Part shown: one piece after another, positions 24,529-30,856 of the stretch
Layout of the letters: each line of letters opens with the position of its first letter
Position numbering within the stretch: position 1 is the first letter of the stretch
Assembly: GCF_013001025.1 (NCBI RefSeq)
Contig: NZ_CP053024.1
Span: forward strand, 1-57,270
Source of the DNA: Sphingobium yanoikuyae
GTDB lineage: Bacteria; Pseudomonadota; Alphaproteobacteria; Sphingomonadales; Sphingomonadaceae
Direction: 5' to 3'
Length of the DNA stretch: 57,270 bases
The notes under the pieces: model-generated
Database searches by the model: none
Seen by the model: only the letters and a program-made list of their open reading frames with translations
What the model was told of the DNA's origin: nothing
Made by a program: the position numbers and the translations under genes

Positions 24529-24838
24529 CGTTGGTGCGGGCGGTGTGGCGGCGGGGCTGTTGCTCTACGCTTTCCTTGCTGGCCCGCTGGTGCGGGCGAC
24601 GCCGGATAGCTGGCGCTGGCCCGAGCGTATGGCGACCCGCGTTTTGAATGAGCCTGGCCCCTGGGAAGCGGGGCAGCGGTTGATGCAGTCGGCCGCGCCG
24701 GATAGCTGGCGGCTGATCGTCGCGGCCTCGCCGCTGTCGGCCGCCAATCGCGAGACGGTGCAGAAATGCCGAGAGCAGGCGGAAAAGGCAGAAAAGCCGG
24801 TGCGCTGCACGATCGAGGTCAAGGCGCAGGGACAGTGA
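24529..24838 (+). pseudogene. DUF6118-family protein, 3' part
   Basis: The C-terminal part of the gene begun at 18385. Reading from 24529 in the restored frame gives IVGAGGVAAGLLLYAFLAGP (membrane segment), ATPDSWRWPERMATRVLNEP, GQRLMQSAAPDSWRLIVAAS and the end KPVRCTIEVKAQGQ. There is no start codon of its own in a good context, so it is probably not expressed. It is intact apart from the transposon, so precise loss of the transposon would restore the gene. Confidence 0.85.
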
Positions 24839-24863
24839 CCGGCAAGACCCCATGTCTTTTCTG

Positions 24864-25124
24864 CTATGTCGCCGACAGCGTTTCGAGCCACAGCATATCC
24901 GCGCCCAGCTCGACTCCCCAAGGCCAGACCAGGCTATGCCCCCAATCGCCGACTTCGACCTTGGCGAACTCGCCCGGATAGCGCAGCGCCGCAAAGGCGC
25001 GATCGGTGAAGATCGCGCCGAGATCGAGATCGGCCGCCGTCCCGTCCGACCACGACAGATGCAGCGATGCCGGTCCGATCGCGCACACGGCGGCGATGGT
25101 GCGGGCCTTGTCGGTGATGTTCAT
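24864..25124 (-). CDS. DUF2442-domain protein
   Basis: An 86-residue protein: LHLSWSDGTAADLDLGAIFT, then FAALRYPGEFAKVEVGDWGH, and GVELGADMLWLETLS. This is the DUF2442 pattern ('W..G...D.D..LW'), a small domain often found next to DUF4160 or in toxin-antitoxin-like pairs. It starts 3 bp after the BrnA-like gene stop, so the two form an operon. No enzymatic role is known. Confidence 0.75.
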   Translation of the reverse strand: MNITDKARTIAAVCAIGPASLHLSWSDGTAADLDLGAIFTDRAFAALRYPGEFAKVEVGDWGHSLVWPWGVELGADMLWLETLSAT

Positions 25125-25127
25125 ATG

Positions 25128-25349
25128 TCAGGCGCTTTTGCGCCGCTTCACGGTCGCCAGGATTTCGCGCCCGCCGCGCTTGGGCCCCTTCCAGAAATCG
25201 CCCGAGAGCGCCGGCAGGTCGCTATAGTCGATTTCGCTATCCGGTAGCGCCTGCAAAGCATCCAGTTCGGTCCTCTGCATCTCGGTCAGCGGTGGCAAAT
25301 TGCCCGGATCGAGTTGGAAGCGGACGATTTCAGAGTCTTTCTTCTTCAT
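25128..25349 (-). CDS. Small BrnA-like protein, shortened
   Basis: A 73-residue protein. The section TEMQRTELDALQALPDSEID followed by YSDLPALSGDFWKG resembles the N-terminal region of BrnA-type antitoxins ('L..LPD..ID.SD.PE'), but the ribbon-helix-helix that normally follows is replaced by a short basic tail, ILATVKRRKSA. It may bind a partner rather than DNA. It is paired with the DUF2442 gene 3 bp downstream. The family call is tentative. Confidence 0.5.
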   Translation of the reverse strand: MKKKDSEIVRFQLDPGNLPPLTEMQRTELDALQALPDSEIDYSDLPALSGDFWKGPKRGGREILATVKRRKSA

Positions 25350-25373
25350 AATCGAGCTTCACCTGGCCCCTGG

Positions 25374-25667
25374 TTAGAAAAGCCGGTCGAGGTCGCGCAT
25401 CCCTTCAACTACGGCGATGATTGTGACGCTATCAGCTGCAGCGTCATATTCGTAGAGAATGAGATAGGAGCCGTGGACCAGGCCCCGCGCCTCCGGCTTG
25501 AGGTCGTCGCGCGCGCGGCCGATCTCCGGGAAAATTCGTAGGCGCTCGATCTTGGTATTGATGGCGCGTAACAGGCGATCGGCGGCATCGTCGTTGTCGA
25601 GCGCGACACTGAGCCAGATTCGTTCAAAATCGTCATCCGCCTGCCGCGAAACGATGATTTCAGTCAT
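25374..25667 (-). CDS. parE: ParE/RelE-type toxin, second module
   Basis: A 97-residue toxin: MTEIIVSRQADDDFERIWLS, then RLLRAINTKIERLRIFPEIG, RARDDLKPEARGLVHGSYLI and LYEYDAAADSVTIIAVVEGM. The 'FPEIGR.R..L..G.R....G.YLI.Y' stretch is characteristic of the ParE/RelE superfamily. The start at 25667 overlaps the antitoxin gene by 8 bp. An upstream in-frame extension to 25880 is a shadow of the antitoxin gene. Probable role is post-segregational stability. Confidence 0.88.
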   Translation of the reverse strand: MTEIIVSRQADDDFERIWLSVALDNDDAADRLLRAINTKIERLRIFPEIGRARDDLKPEARGLVHGSYLILYEYDAAADSVTIIAVVEGMRDLDRLF

Positions 25668-25950
25668 TGCCGGACGCGGCCGCCTTCTTGCCCTTCGCGC
25701 GCGTGATGATGGCTTCCATGTCGAGCGGGCCGGCGATTCCGCTGGCCTTGCCACGGTCCCAGGCTTCACGCAGCGCCAGCAATTCATCCTGGCGGAACTC
25801 GCGCCGCTCGCTCCACAGCCGCATCGCATCGCGCACGACTTCGCTGGCCGAGGCATATTCGCCGGCCTCGACAGCCGCATGAATCTTCGCGGCCATCTGA
25901 TCGGGAACCACGACAGTCATTCGTTCATAAGCGGCCATAAAATGCGTCAC
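25660..25950 (-). CDS. parD: ParD-type antitoxin, second module
   Basis: A 96-residue protein, with MAAYERMTVVVPDQMAAKIH, then AAVEAGEYASASEVVRDAMR, the ribbon-helix-helix and 'G.YASASEVVRDAMR' signature of ParD. An acidic and basic tail follows (DELLALREAWDRGKASG, GPLDMEAIITRAKGKK). The start at 25950 (MTHFMAAYER) or 25938 (MAAYER) is possible. It overlaps the toxin gene by 8 bp. AT-rich DNA at 25951-26000 is the probable promoter. Confidence 0.87.
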   Translation of the reverse strand: MTHFMAAYERMTVVVPDQMAAKIHAAVEAGEYASASEVVRDAMRLWSERREFRQDELLALREAWDRGKASGIAGPLDMEAIITRAKGKKAAASGND

Positions 25951-26043
25951 TCGCTCTGGTATGAGTTATTCATAATATATCACAACGGCCAAGCATTCAA
26001 TGGGCCTGTCCTGCCCCGGATTCACGCCCTGTTCTATATATGA

Positions 26044-26199
26044 TATTGTGGAGAGGTTCGTTTCGTCGGCATGGGCCTGATTGGTGATCGCCTGCATGTG
26101 CTGGTTTTCACCGAAGGCTCTCATGACGATGCGGTGCGCGCCATCAGCCTACGCCCAGCAGAGAAGCACGAAGTGAGGTTCTATCATGGCCAAGTTTGA
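26044..26199 (+). pseudogene. brnT: BrnT toxin, C-terminal remnant
   Basis: The frame from 26044 reads YCGEVRFVGMGLIGDRLHVL and VFTEGSHDDAVRAISLRPAE and KHEVRFYHGQV to TGA at 26197-26199. This is the C-terminal half of a BrnT ribonuclease toxin ('GE.RF...G...GR.HV.VFT.R......ISLR.A...E...Y'). The N-terminal half, which includes part of the catalytic site, is missing; a stop precedes it at 26041-26043. It overlaps the start of brnA by 14 bp in the normal brnTA arrangement. Confidence 0.75.
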
Positions 26200-26416
26200 T
26201 CCGAAGATTCACGATGACAACCCGCCGATGGATGCGGCGTTCATGGCCGGGATGAAGTCTTCCCGGCGCGGGCGGCCGAAGTCGGAAGCGCCGAAGGTGG
26301 AGGTGAAAATCCGCCTGGATGCGAAGACGGTGGAACATCTGCGCGGCAGCGGCCCCGGATGGCAGACCCGCGTCAATGCCCTGCTGGGGCAACTCGTTGC
26401 GACGGGGCAGCTTTGA
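26186..26416 (+). CDS. brnA: BrnA-type antitoxin
   Basis: A 76-residue protein: a short N-terminal region MAKFDPKIHDDNPPMDAAFM, then RRGRPKSEAPKVEVKIRLDA and a C-terminal ribbon-helix-helix-like VEHLRGSGPGWQTRVNALLG. The order 'RGRPK...K..V.IRLDA..V..LR..G.GWQTR.N' is the BrnA signature. It represses brnTA and neutralises BrnT. Since the toxin is truncated, this is now an orphan antitoxin that could still bind other operators or toxins. Confidence 0.88.
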   Translation: MAKFDPKIHDDNPPMDAAFMAGMKSSRRGRPKSEAPKVEVKIRLDAKTVEHLRGSGPGWQTRVNALLGQLVATGQL

Positions 26417-26444
26417 TTCGTCCGACTGATATTGAGGCGGCTGC

Positions 26445-26775
26445 ATGATGCGCGCGGTTCACGACAGCATTGAGGGTCCGTTCGCGATTGGCGAGGACGC
26501 TCTATGGCACCATCACCGGCGACGCGACCTTGCAGGGCGGCGTGCGGTTCATCCTGCATGGCACGATCATGGGCGACCTGACGATCGAGCCGAAGGCGCG
26601 CGCCATTTTGCACGGCACCGTCGCGGGGCGCATATACAACAAGGGCGGACGGGTCGAGATATTCGGCATGGCCGGCGCAGTCGAGAATCTCAGTCGCCAT
26701 GCCGAGACGATCATAGACCCCGGCGCGCATGTGCGGGGCGGACGGCCGCGCCGCGAGGGGAGCGCGCGCGCATGA
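26445..26775 (+). pseudogene. Bactofilin-like beta-helical protein, frameshifted
   Basis: From ATG at 26445 the frame reads MMRAVHDSIEGPFAIGEDA, then shifts near 26500, where one base appears lost. The other frame continues LYGTITGDATLQGGVRFILH, GTIMGDLTIEPKARAILHGT and RVEIFGMAGAVENL to 26775. The repeating G-T-I-x-G-D-hydrophobic pattern forms a right-handed beta-helix as in bactofilins and related small polymer-forming proteins. Length is about 109 residues. It lies 28 bp after brnA in the same direction. A function beside a toxin-antitoxin locus is not known. Confidence 0.55.
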
Positions 26776-26814
26776 GCGGGACCGCCCACACGGCACCCCC
26801 AGTCTTTCATCGGC

Positions 26815-26994
26815 TATGGTGAGCATCGTCATCTGGGCTGCCGACAGGCGGAGCGCGCCCTCATGAGCACGGGGCCACATGAACTTTCCGCGCTCGAGAC
26901 GCTTCGCATACACGCATAGCCCAGACCCGTCCCAGACTAGGGCCTTCAACCTGTCGCCCCTTTTCCCGCGGAACAGGAAAACCGCCCCCGAGAA
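26815..26994 (-). pseudogene. IS66-family TnpB fragment
   Basis: The minus-strand frame reads SFSGAVFLFRGKRGDRLKAL, VWDGSGLCVYAKRLERGKFM and WPRAHEGALRLSAAQMTMLT. This is the core of the small IS66 accessory protein TnpB (Orf2), normally about 115 residues. Only about 60 residues remain, and neither tnpA, tnpC nor the element ends are seen. It ends abruptly where the recombinase fragment begins at 27001. Confidence 0.8.
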
Positions 26995-27000
26995 TGAATC

Positions 27001-27111
27001 AAGCTGGTCGAGGCAAGCATCTCGCCAACAGAGGCGGCAAAGCAACTCGGCATCGGCTGATCGACCATCTATAGAGAAATGCGCCGCCTCGGCGTGGAAA
27101 GGCCTGTCTGA
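27001..27111 (+). pseudogene. Serine recombinase C-terminal fragment
   Basis: This reads KLVEASISPTEAAKQLGIG, then TGA at 27058-27060, then STIYREMRRLGVERPV to TGA at 27109-27111. It is the helix-turn-helix end of a Tn3-type resolvase or invertase. The internal stop is probably CGA-to-TGA, since an Arg fits there. It abuts the IS66 fragment on the left and the 457-residue gene on the right (stop TGA directly followed by its ATG). Confidence 0.75.
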
Positions 27112-28485
27112 ATGTCCAGACCGAAATCTGCCCATGATCTTTCGGGCCTGATGAAATATGTGGATCGTGAGCCCTGGGATGAAGCGATGGCCGAAATGCT
27201 GTCCGCACATCTGGAACCGGCGTGCGAGGCAACGGGACTGGAGCCCGACGCCATATTCGAAATCATCGGCGATCACTGGCAAGGGCCGCTATGGGGCTGC
27301 GCCTTTGAAGATCTGCTCACGCAGGAACTGGAACCGGACGGTGGCAATCTGGTCGATGACTATCTCAAGCGGCGGGGCTGGAACGAAAAGGCGCCGAACA
27401 AGGCCTATATGCGCGCACTGCGCGGTACGGTCATGTCGCTCTATGAGGTGAGCGAGGTTCTGCCCGGCCAGTCGATGACCTTGCGCGATCTGCTGCGCGA
27501 CGTTGCCCCGGTGACGGTGCGGGAACACGGTGCAACCCAGACCCTCGTCAACTGGGACAAGATCGCCGCAAGGATTGTTGACGTGAACGGTCGCCAAGGC
27601 ATTTCCGGAGCGCTGCTGCCGTTCAGTGCTGAAGGTGCCGCACGCGTAATCGACGCATTTTCCCGACTTTCGGACGATGCTCAGGACACTGCCGGATTGG
27701 CCCCCCTCGACCGGGACGCTCTCCTGCGGGCATCGGGACCGATGTTCACGAATATGTGGCTGCTCGATTGCCTGGGCAAGGCGATGCCCGGCAGCACTCC
27801 GGATATGATCAACGCGGACGGCGATGATCTCGTATTCCACCGAATCATTTTCCCTCTGGCAAAGGGCGTGATCGGCAAGAGCGTGGCCAGAAGGCTGGAC
27901 GCAGCCCCCTGGCTTGAGCCTGCCAGCGACAGTTTCTGGAACTGGCTGGCTCCAGTCAAAAAGGGCGGGAATTCTCAATCGAACAAAGGAAAGCAGGCCT
28001 TCGTCACAACCATGGAAGACGGCACGCCGGTTTTCGCCAATGTGGAACTGAAGGGCCGCAAGCTGATCGTCGAGGTGAACAGCGCCGCCCGTGCGGAAAA
28101 AGCGATCATACAGATACGCGAATGGCTCGGTGATTCCGTCAGTGCTCCCATGACTGAAATTCGGACACTGGCCCAGATCATGGCCGATGATGCAGCACGC
28201 GCCCCGCAGGACGAGACGCTGGCTATACCGCCACACGAAATGGAGCGCATCGTTCACGACATGCTGACCCGTGAATATACGAAAACGCTCGATGAGCCGG
28301 TTCCTGCCCTCGGTCACAAGACGCCGCGTGCTCTGGCCCGCACAAAGGCCGGACGGACGAAAGTGGCCGACTGGCTCAAATATATTGAAAACGGCGCGGC
28401 AAAATCCGACGCTGCCGATCCGATGGGCACCTATGACTTCACATGGATGTGGGCAGAGCTGGGGCTCAGCGACCTCCGGCGGTAA
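27112..28485 (+). CDS. Unrecognised 457-residue protein with MbcA/ParS-like C-terminus
   Basis: Starts MSRPKSAHDLSGLMKYVDRE directly after the recombinase fragment. The N-terminal 300 residues have no family I can name; they are acidic, mostly helical, soluble (no signal or membrane segment), with WGCAFEDLLTQELEPDGGNL and a KKGG..NKGKQ basic patch. The C-terminal part has LDEPVPALGHKTPRALARTK, AGRTKVADWLKYIE and TYDFTWMWAELGL. The 'P.P.LG.KTPR.A..T..GR..V...L' stretch resembles the toxin-binding domain of MbcA/ParS/Xre antitoxins. No partner gene is adjacent. It may be the cargo of a former mobile unit. The frame is clean over 1.37 kb, so it is probably a real gene. Confidence 0.6.
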   Translation: MSRPKSAHDLSGLMKYVDREPWDEAMAEMLSAHLEPACEATGLEPDAIFEIIGDHWQGPLWGCAFEDLLTQELEPDGGNLVDDYLKRRGWNEKAPNKAYMRALRGTVMSLYEVSEVLPGQSMTLRDLLRDVAPVTVREHGATQTLVNWDKIAARIVDVNGRQGISGALLPFSAEGAARVIDAFSRLSDDAQDTAGLAPLDRDALLRASGPMFTNMWLLDCLGKAMPGSTPDMINADGDDLVFHRIIFPLAKGVIGKSVARRLDAAPWLEPASDSFWNWLAPVKKGGNSQSNKGKQAFVTTMEDGTPVFANVELKGRKLIVEVNSAARAEKAIIQIREWLGDSVSAPMTEIRTLAQIMADDAARAPQDETLAIPPHEMERIVHDMLTREYTKTLDEPVPALGHKTPRALARTKAGRTKVADWLKYIENGAAKSDAADPMGTYDFTWMWAELGLSDLRR

Positions 28486-28557
28486 CGGCAATCACGCCAT
28501 TCTTGATATGTTCTCGCTTAGCGTTGTCTGGCGTACCTTCCACGCTATGCTCTCAAG

Positions 28558-28608
28558 AAGACGGTGCGCTGCACGATTGAGGTGAAGCCGGCAAACGCTC
28601 AGCGTTGA
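28558..28608 (+). pseudogene. DUF6118 C-terminal remnant
   Basis: Seventeen codons, KTVRCTIEVKPANAQR then TGA, match the end of the DUF6118 protein at 24790-24838 (KPVRCTIEVKAQGQ). The nucleotide sequence GGTGCGCTGCACGAT is shared. Nothing upstream continues the match, so a second DUF6118 gene once ended here and was replaced by the insertion now holding the 457-residue gene. Confidence 0.75.
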
Positions 28609-28921
28609 CTGCACTTCAGGGCGACCGTGCTCCTTGCCAAGGCAGAGGGCGCACCGCCCGCGCGCGCCACCGCATGGGGATCGTCCGTCGGGACGGGTTG
28701 AACAAGAACGGTGCCGTGCCGATCGCCGATCGCGAGCATCAAGGCGATAATAGTGGAAGCCTTGTGGCGCATGGGCATGGTGTGGATTGAACCAAGGAAG
28801 GTAACAAGCATCGCAGACCGAGCATATCGTGACACTCTATAGACTTTTGTGAATCAATGACCGGCAACTGATTCAAAGAAGTCATCGGACTTTACGGGGT
28901 CGATTTTGTAGGCTTTGCGCC
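28609..28921. other. 313-bp stretch with no recognised gene
   Basis: This lies between the DUF6118 remnant and the WGR gene. A plus-strand frame broken by stops contains EALWRMGMVWIEPRKVTSIA and could be decayed coding sequence, but I cannot name it. The last 80 bp are AT-richer and probably hold the promoter of the WGR gene. Confidence 0.4.
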
Positions 28922-29203
28922 ATGAAAGGCGCAATCCCCCCTGATCCGATCGAGCTGGTGGCGCTTGACCCGACGCGCAACATTCGCCGGCGTTATAGCA
29001 TTAGCGCGAGTTTTGATTTGTTCGGCATGATCATTGTCGAAACCCGTTGGGGGCGGATCGGCGCAGCCGGCCAAACCCAGTGTCACGCCTTTGCCGATCG
29101 TGCCGCAGCTGATCGTCATATCGCGGCGATTCTCCGGAGACGTGGTACGGCCGAAAGGCGGATCGGGATTGTCTATCGGCCGGTAGAGAGAAGCGGAGCG
29201 TAA
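28922..29203 (+). CDS. WGR-domain protein
   Basis: A 93-residue protein that is a single WGR domain: LVALDPTRNIRRRYSISASF, then DLFGMIIVETRWGRIGAAGQ, carrying the Trp-Gly-Arg motif, and QCHAFADRAAADRHIAAILR. WGR domains bind nucleic acids in PARP proteins and occur alone on many alphaproteobacterial plasmids, where the role is unknown. The frame is intact and stands alone. Confidence 0.85.
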   Translation: MKGAIPPDPIELVALDPTRNIRRRYSISASFDLFGMIIVETRWGRIGAAGQTQCHAFADRAAADRHIAAILRRRGTAERRIGIVYRPVERSGA

Positions 29204-29214
29204 CGAGAAACTCT

Positions 29215-29313
29215 TCAATTGCCTCGATCCGTCAGTTTGATCGTTGCGAGATCGTGGCAGGGCATGCCGGCGTTGCCGGTGGCCTCACTGTGGCGGATGA
29301 ATATCGCCCTCAT
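29215..29313 (-). pseudogene. Histidine phosphatase N-terminal remnant
   Basis: Thirty-two codons from ATG at 29313: MRAIFIRHSEATGNAGMPCH then DLATIKLTDRGN and a stop. It is homologous to the start of the gene at 2362 (MRAIFIRHGQSTGNAGVSCH) but truncated, and RHG is changed to RHS. It begins 17 bp after the ParE-like toxin stop, the same order as in the cluster at 1.7-2.9 kb. Confidence 0.75.
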
Positions 29314-29330
29314 AGCGCGTCCTTAGCCGA

Positions 29331-29624
29331 CTATTGATAACCCGCCTCCCTTTGGTGGCGCACGGCCAACAGCGCCACCGTCTCGCCATCGAAGTGATAC
29401 AGGACAACATAGCCGCTGTTTCCAAAGTCGATCAGCTTTTCCCGATATTCGGACTCCATATCTTCAGTTGGTCGGCCGATGTGCGGGGTTGCCGCCAGAA
29501 TCCGAACCCCTCCCCGGATCGCGGCGACTGCGCGTCTCACTGCGTCGGCGTCTTTGGTCTTCAACCAGCGATGGAGCCGGTCAACATCGGCCAGTGCTTC
29601 GGCCGTCCAGATCAGACGTGGCAC
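29331..29624 (-). CDS. parE: ParE/RelE-type toxin, third module
   Basis: A 97-residue toxin: MPRLIWTAEALADVDRLHRW, then AVAAIRGGVRILAATPHIGR, PTEDMESEYREKLIDFGNSG and YVVLYHFDGETVALLAVRHQ. This is the ParE/RelE layout. The start overlaps the antitoxin end by 13 bp. A histidine-phosphatase remnant follows. The frame is intact. Confidence 0.88.
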   Translation of the reverse strand: MPRLIWTAEALADVDRLHRWLKTKDADAVRRAVAAIRGGVRILAATPHIGRPTEDMESEYREKLIDFGNSGYVVLYHFDGETVALLAVRHQREAGYQ

Positions 29625-29890
29625 TTAGGCGGCTCCGCATCCTCACCCGCTTCGAGCTTCGCCAACCAGACATCGGCTTCCTCAAGCGTCACATGCAAGC
29701 CCGTCTGCTGATAGTTTTCCCATGCCCGAATGGCGTCCTGTTTGAATGCCTCACGCTTTTCCTCGCGCTCGACATACTGCGCGATAGCTTCGCGCATAAT
29801 CCAATGCGAGCTGCGCCGGCGCGCGTTGGCCAGGTGCTGCACACGCCCTTTCAGGGCATCGTCCAGCTTAATAGATGTTGCCGTTGCCAT
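29612..29890 (-). CDS. CopG/RHH-type antitoxin, third module
   Basis: A 92-residue protein: MATATSIKLDDALKGRVQHL, then ANARRRSSHWIMREAIAQYV, a ribbon-helix-helix of the CopG/RelB-like kind, then EEKREAFKQDAIRAWENYQQ and an acidic tail EEADVWLAKLEAGEDAEPPK. The start at 29890 is chosen because GGAGGTAGCAC lies directly upstream; the longer frame to 29956 is less likely. It overlaps the toxin gene by 13 bp. Confidence 0.87.
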   Translation of the reverse strand: MATATSIKLDDALKGRVQHLANARRRSSHWIMREAIAQYVEREEKREAFKQDAIRAWENYQQTGLHVTLEEADVWLAKLEAGEDAEPPKCHV

Positions 29891-30281
29891 CGTGCTACCT
29901 CCATAATGAAAGGTGTTACCCAGCGCTACTATATGCTGCTTGCACTCAGCCGTCATCCTCTGCCGTTACTGCGCCCCTAGTTGCTCGCGCTTCCCAAACT
30001 CGCAAGCGGACTCGCTCAAGGTGACGATCCACTGACAAGCAAGAGCGGTCAGTCATATCCGACCCGAGCGGCACATCGTTGACGATGAGCCTTTGAGCGG
30101 TTTTAGGCATTGAAGGCGGCCAGTGCCTTCAGGCTCGTTTATGTCAATATAGGGTATATCCTATGTTGGCGTAAGGAAACGCGTTGAAAATATGTCAGAA
30201 AAGAGCCTGTATGTCCTTTTGTTGACATATGACGGCTCATATCTAAAGGTCTAATCTGACAGATTGGGCTTGGGGAGTGGA
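29891..30281. promoter_or_regulatory. Intergenic region with candidate recombination site
   Basis: This is 391 bp with no gene. The left part is the promoter region of the leftward antitoxin operon. The right part, upstream of the recombinase, is AT-rich. It has a dyad ATAGGGTATATCCTAT at 30149-30164 flanked by TGTCAA (30141) and repeated TGTCA/TGACA words up to 30240, the look of a res or crossover site for the adjacent serine recombinase. The subsite assignment is by eye. Confidence 0.5.
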
Positions 30282-30842
30282 ATGAAGGGTCAAAGGATCG
30301 GCTATATCCGGGTCAGCACTTTCGAACAGAATATCGATCGTCAGTTGGACGGTGTCGCGCTGGATCGGGTCTTCACCGATCGCGCCTCGGGCAAGGATGT
30401 CGGTAGGCCGCAACTGGAAGCCATGCTCTCCTTCATTCGAGAGGGTGACACGCTGGTCGTCCACAGCATGGACCGCCTCGCGCGCAATCTCGACGACCTG
30501 CGCAAACTCGTCCAGTTGCTCACCCGACAGGGCATCCGCATCGAATTCGTCAAGGAAAGCCTTTCCTTCACCGGCGAGGATTCGCCGATGGCCAATCTCA
30601 TGCTGTCGGTGATGGGCGCTTTCGCCGAATTCGAGCGCGCCTTGATCCGCGAGCGACAACGTGAGGGCGTGGCACTAGCCAAACAGCGCGGCGCCTATCG
30701 CGGGCGTAAGAAGATGCTGTCGGATGAGAGAGTGTCTGAGCTTGTGCAACGCATTGCGAACGGCGAACAGAAAGCCACTATCGCGCGTGACATGGGAATC
30801 AGTAGGGAAACCCTATACCAGTATCTGCGATCAGTGGGGTGA
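30282..30842 (+). CDS. Serine recombinase (resolvase/invertase)
   Basis: A 186-residue serine recombinase. The catalytic Ser is in MKGQRIGYIRVSTFEQNIDR, with DRASGKDVGRPQLE and VHSMDRLARNLDDLRKLVQL, then MLSVMGAFAEFERALIRERQ. The C-terminal helix-turn-helix is EQKATIARDMGISRETLYQY. The start at 30282 is chosen for MKGQRIGY with GGGGAGTGG upstream. It is of the Tn3/Pin type and differs from the tnpR at 23312. No transposase accompanies it; it may resolve plasmid multimers or be the edge of a lost transposon bordering the exopolysaccharide locus. Confidence 0.92.
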   Translation: MKGQRIGYIRVSTFEQNIDRQLDGVALDRVFTDRASGKDVGRPQLEAMLSFIREGDTLVVHSMDRLARNLDDLRKLVQLLTRQGIRIEFVKESLSFTGEDSPMANLMLSVMGAFAEFERALIRERQREGVALAKQRGAYRGRKKMLSDERVSELVQRIANGEQKATIARDMGISRETLYQYLRSVG

Positions 30843-30856
30843 GGCTGGGGTAAGCG

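Noticed and set aside
27289..28491. 400-codon minus-strand frame opposite the 457-residue gene
   Set aside because: The plus frame has the better start context (directly after the recombinase stop), balanced composition and a domain-like C-terminus; the minus frame has none.
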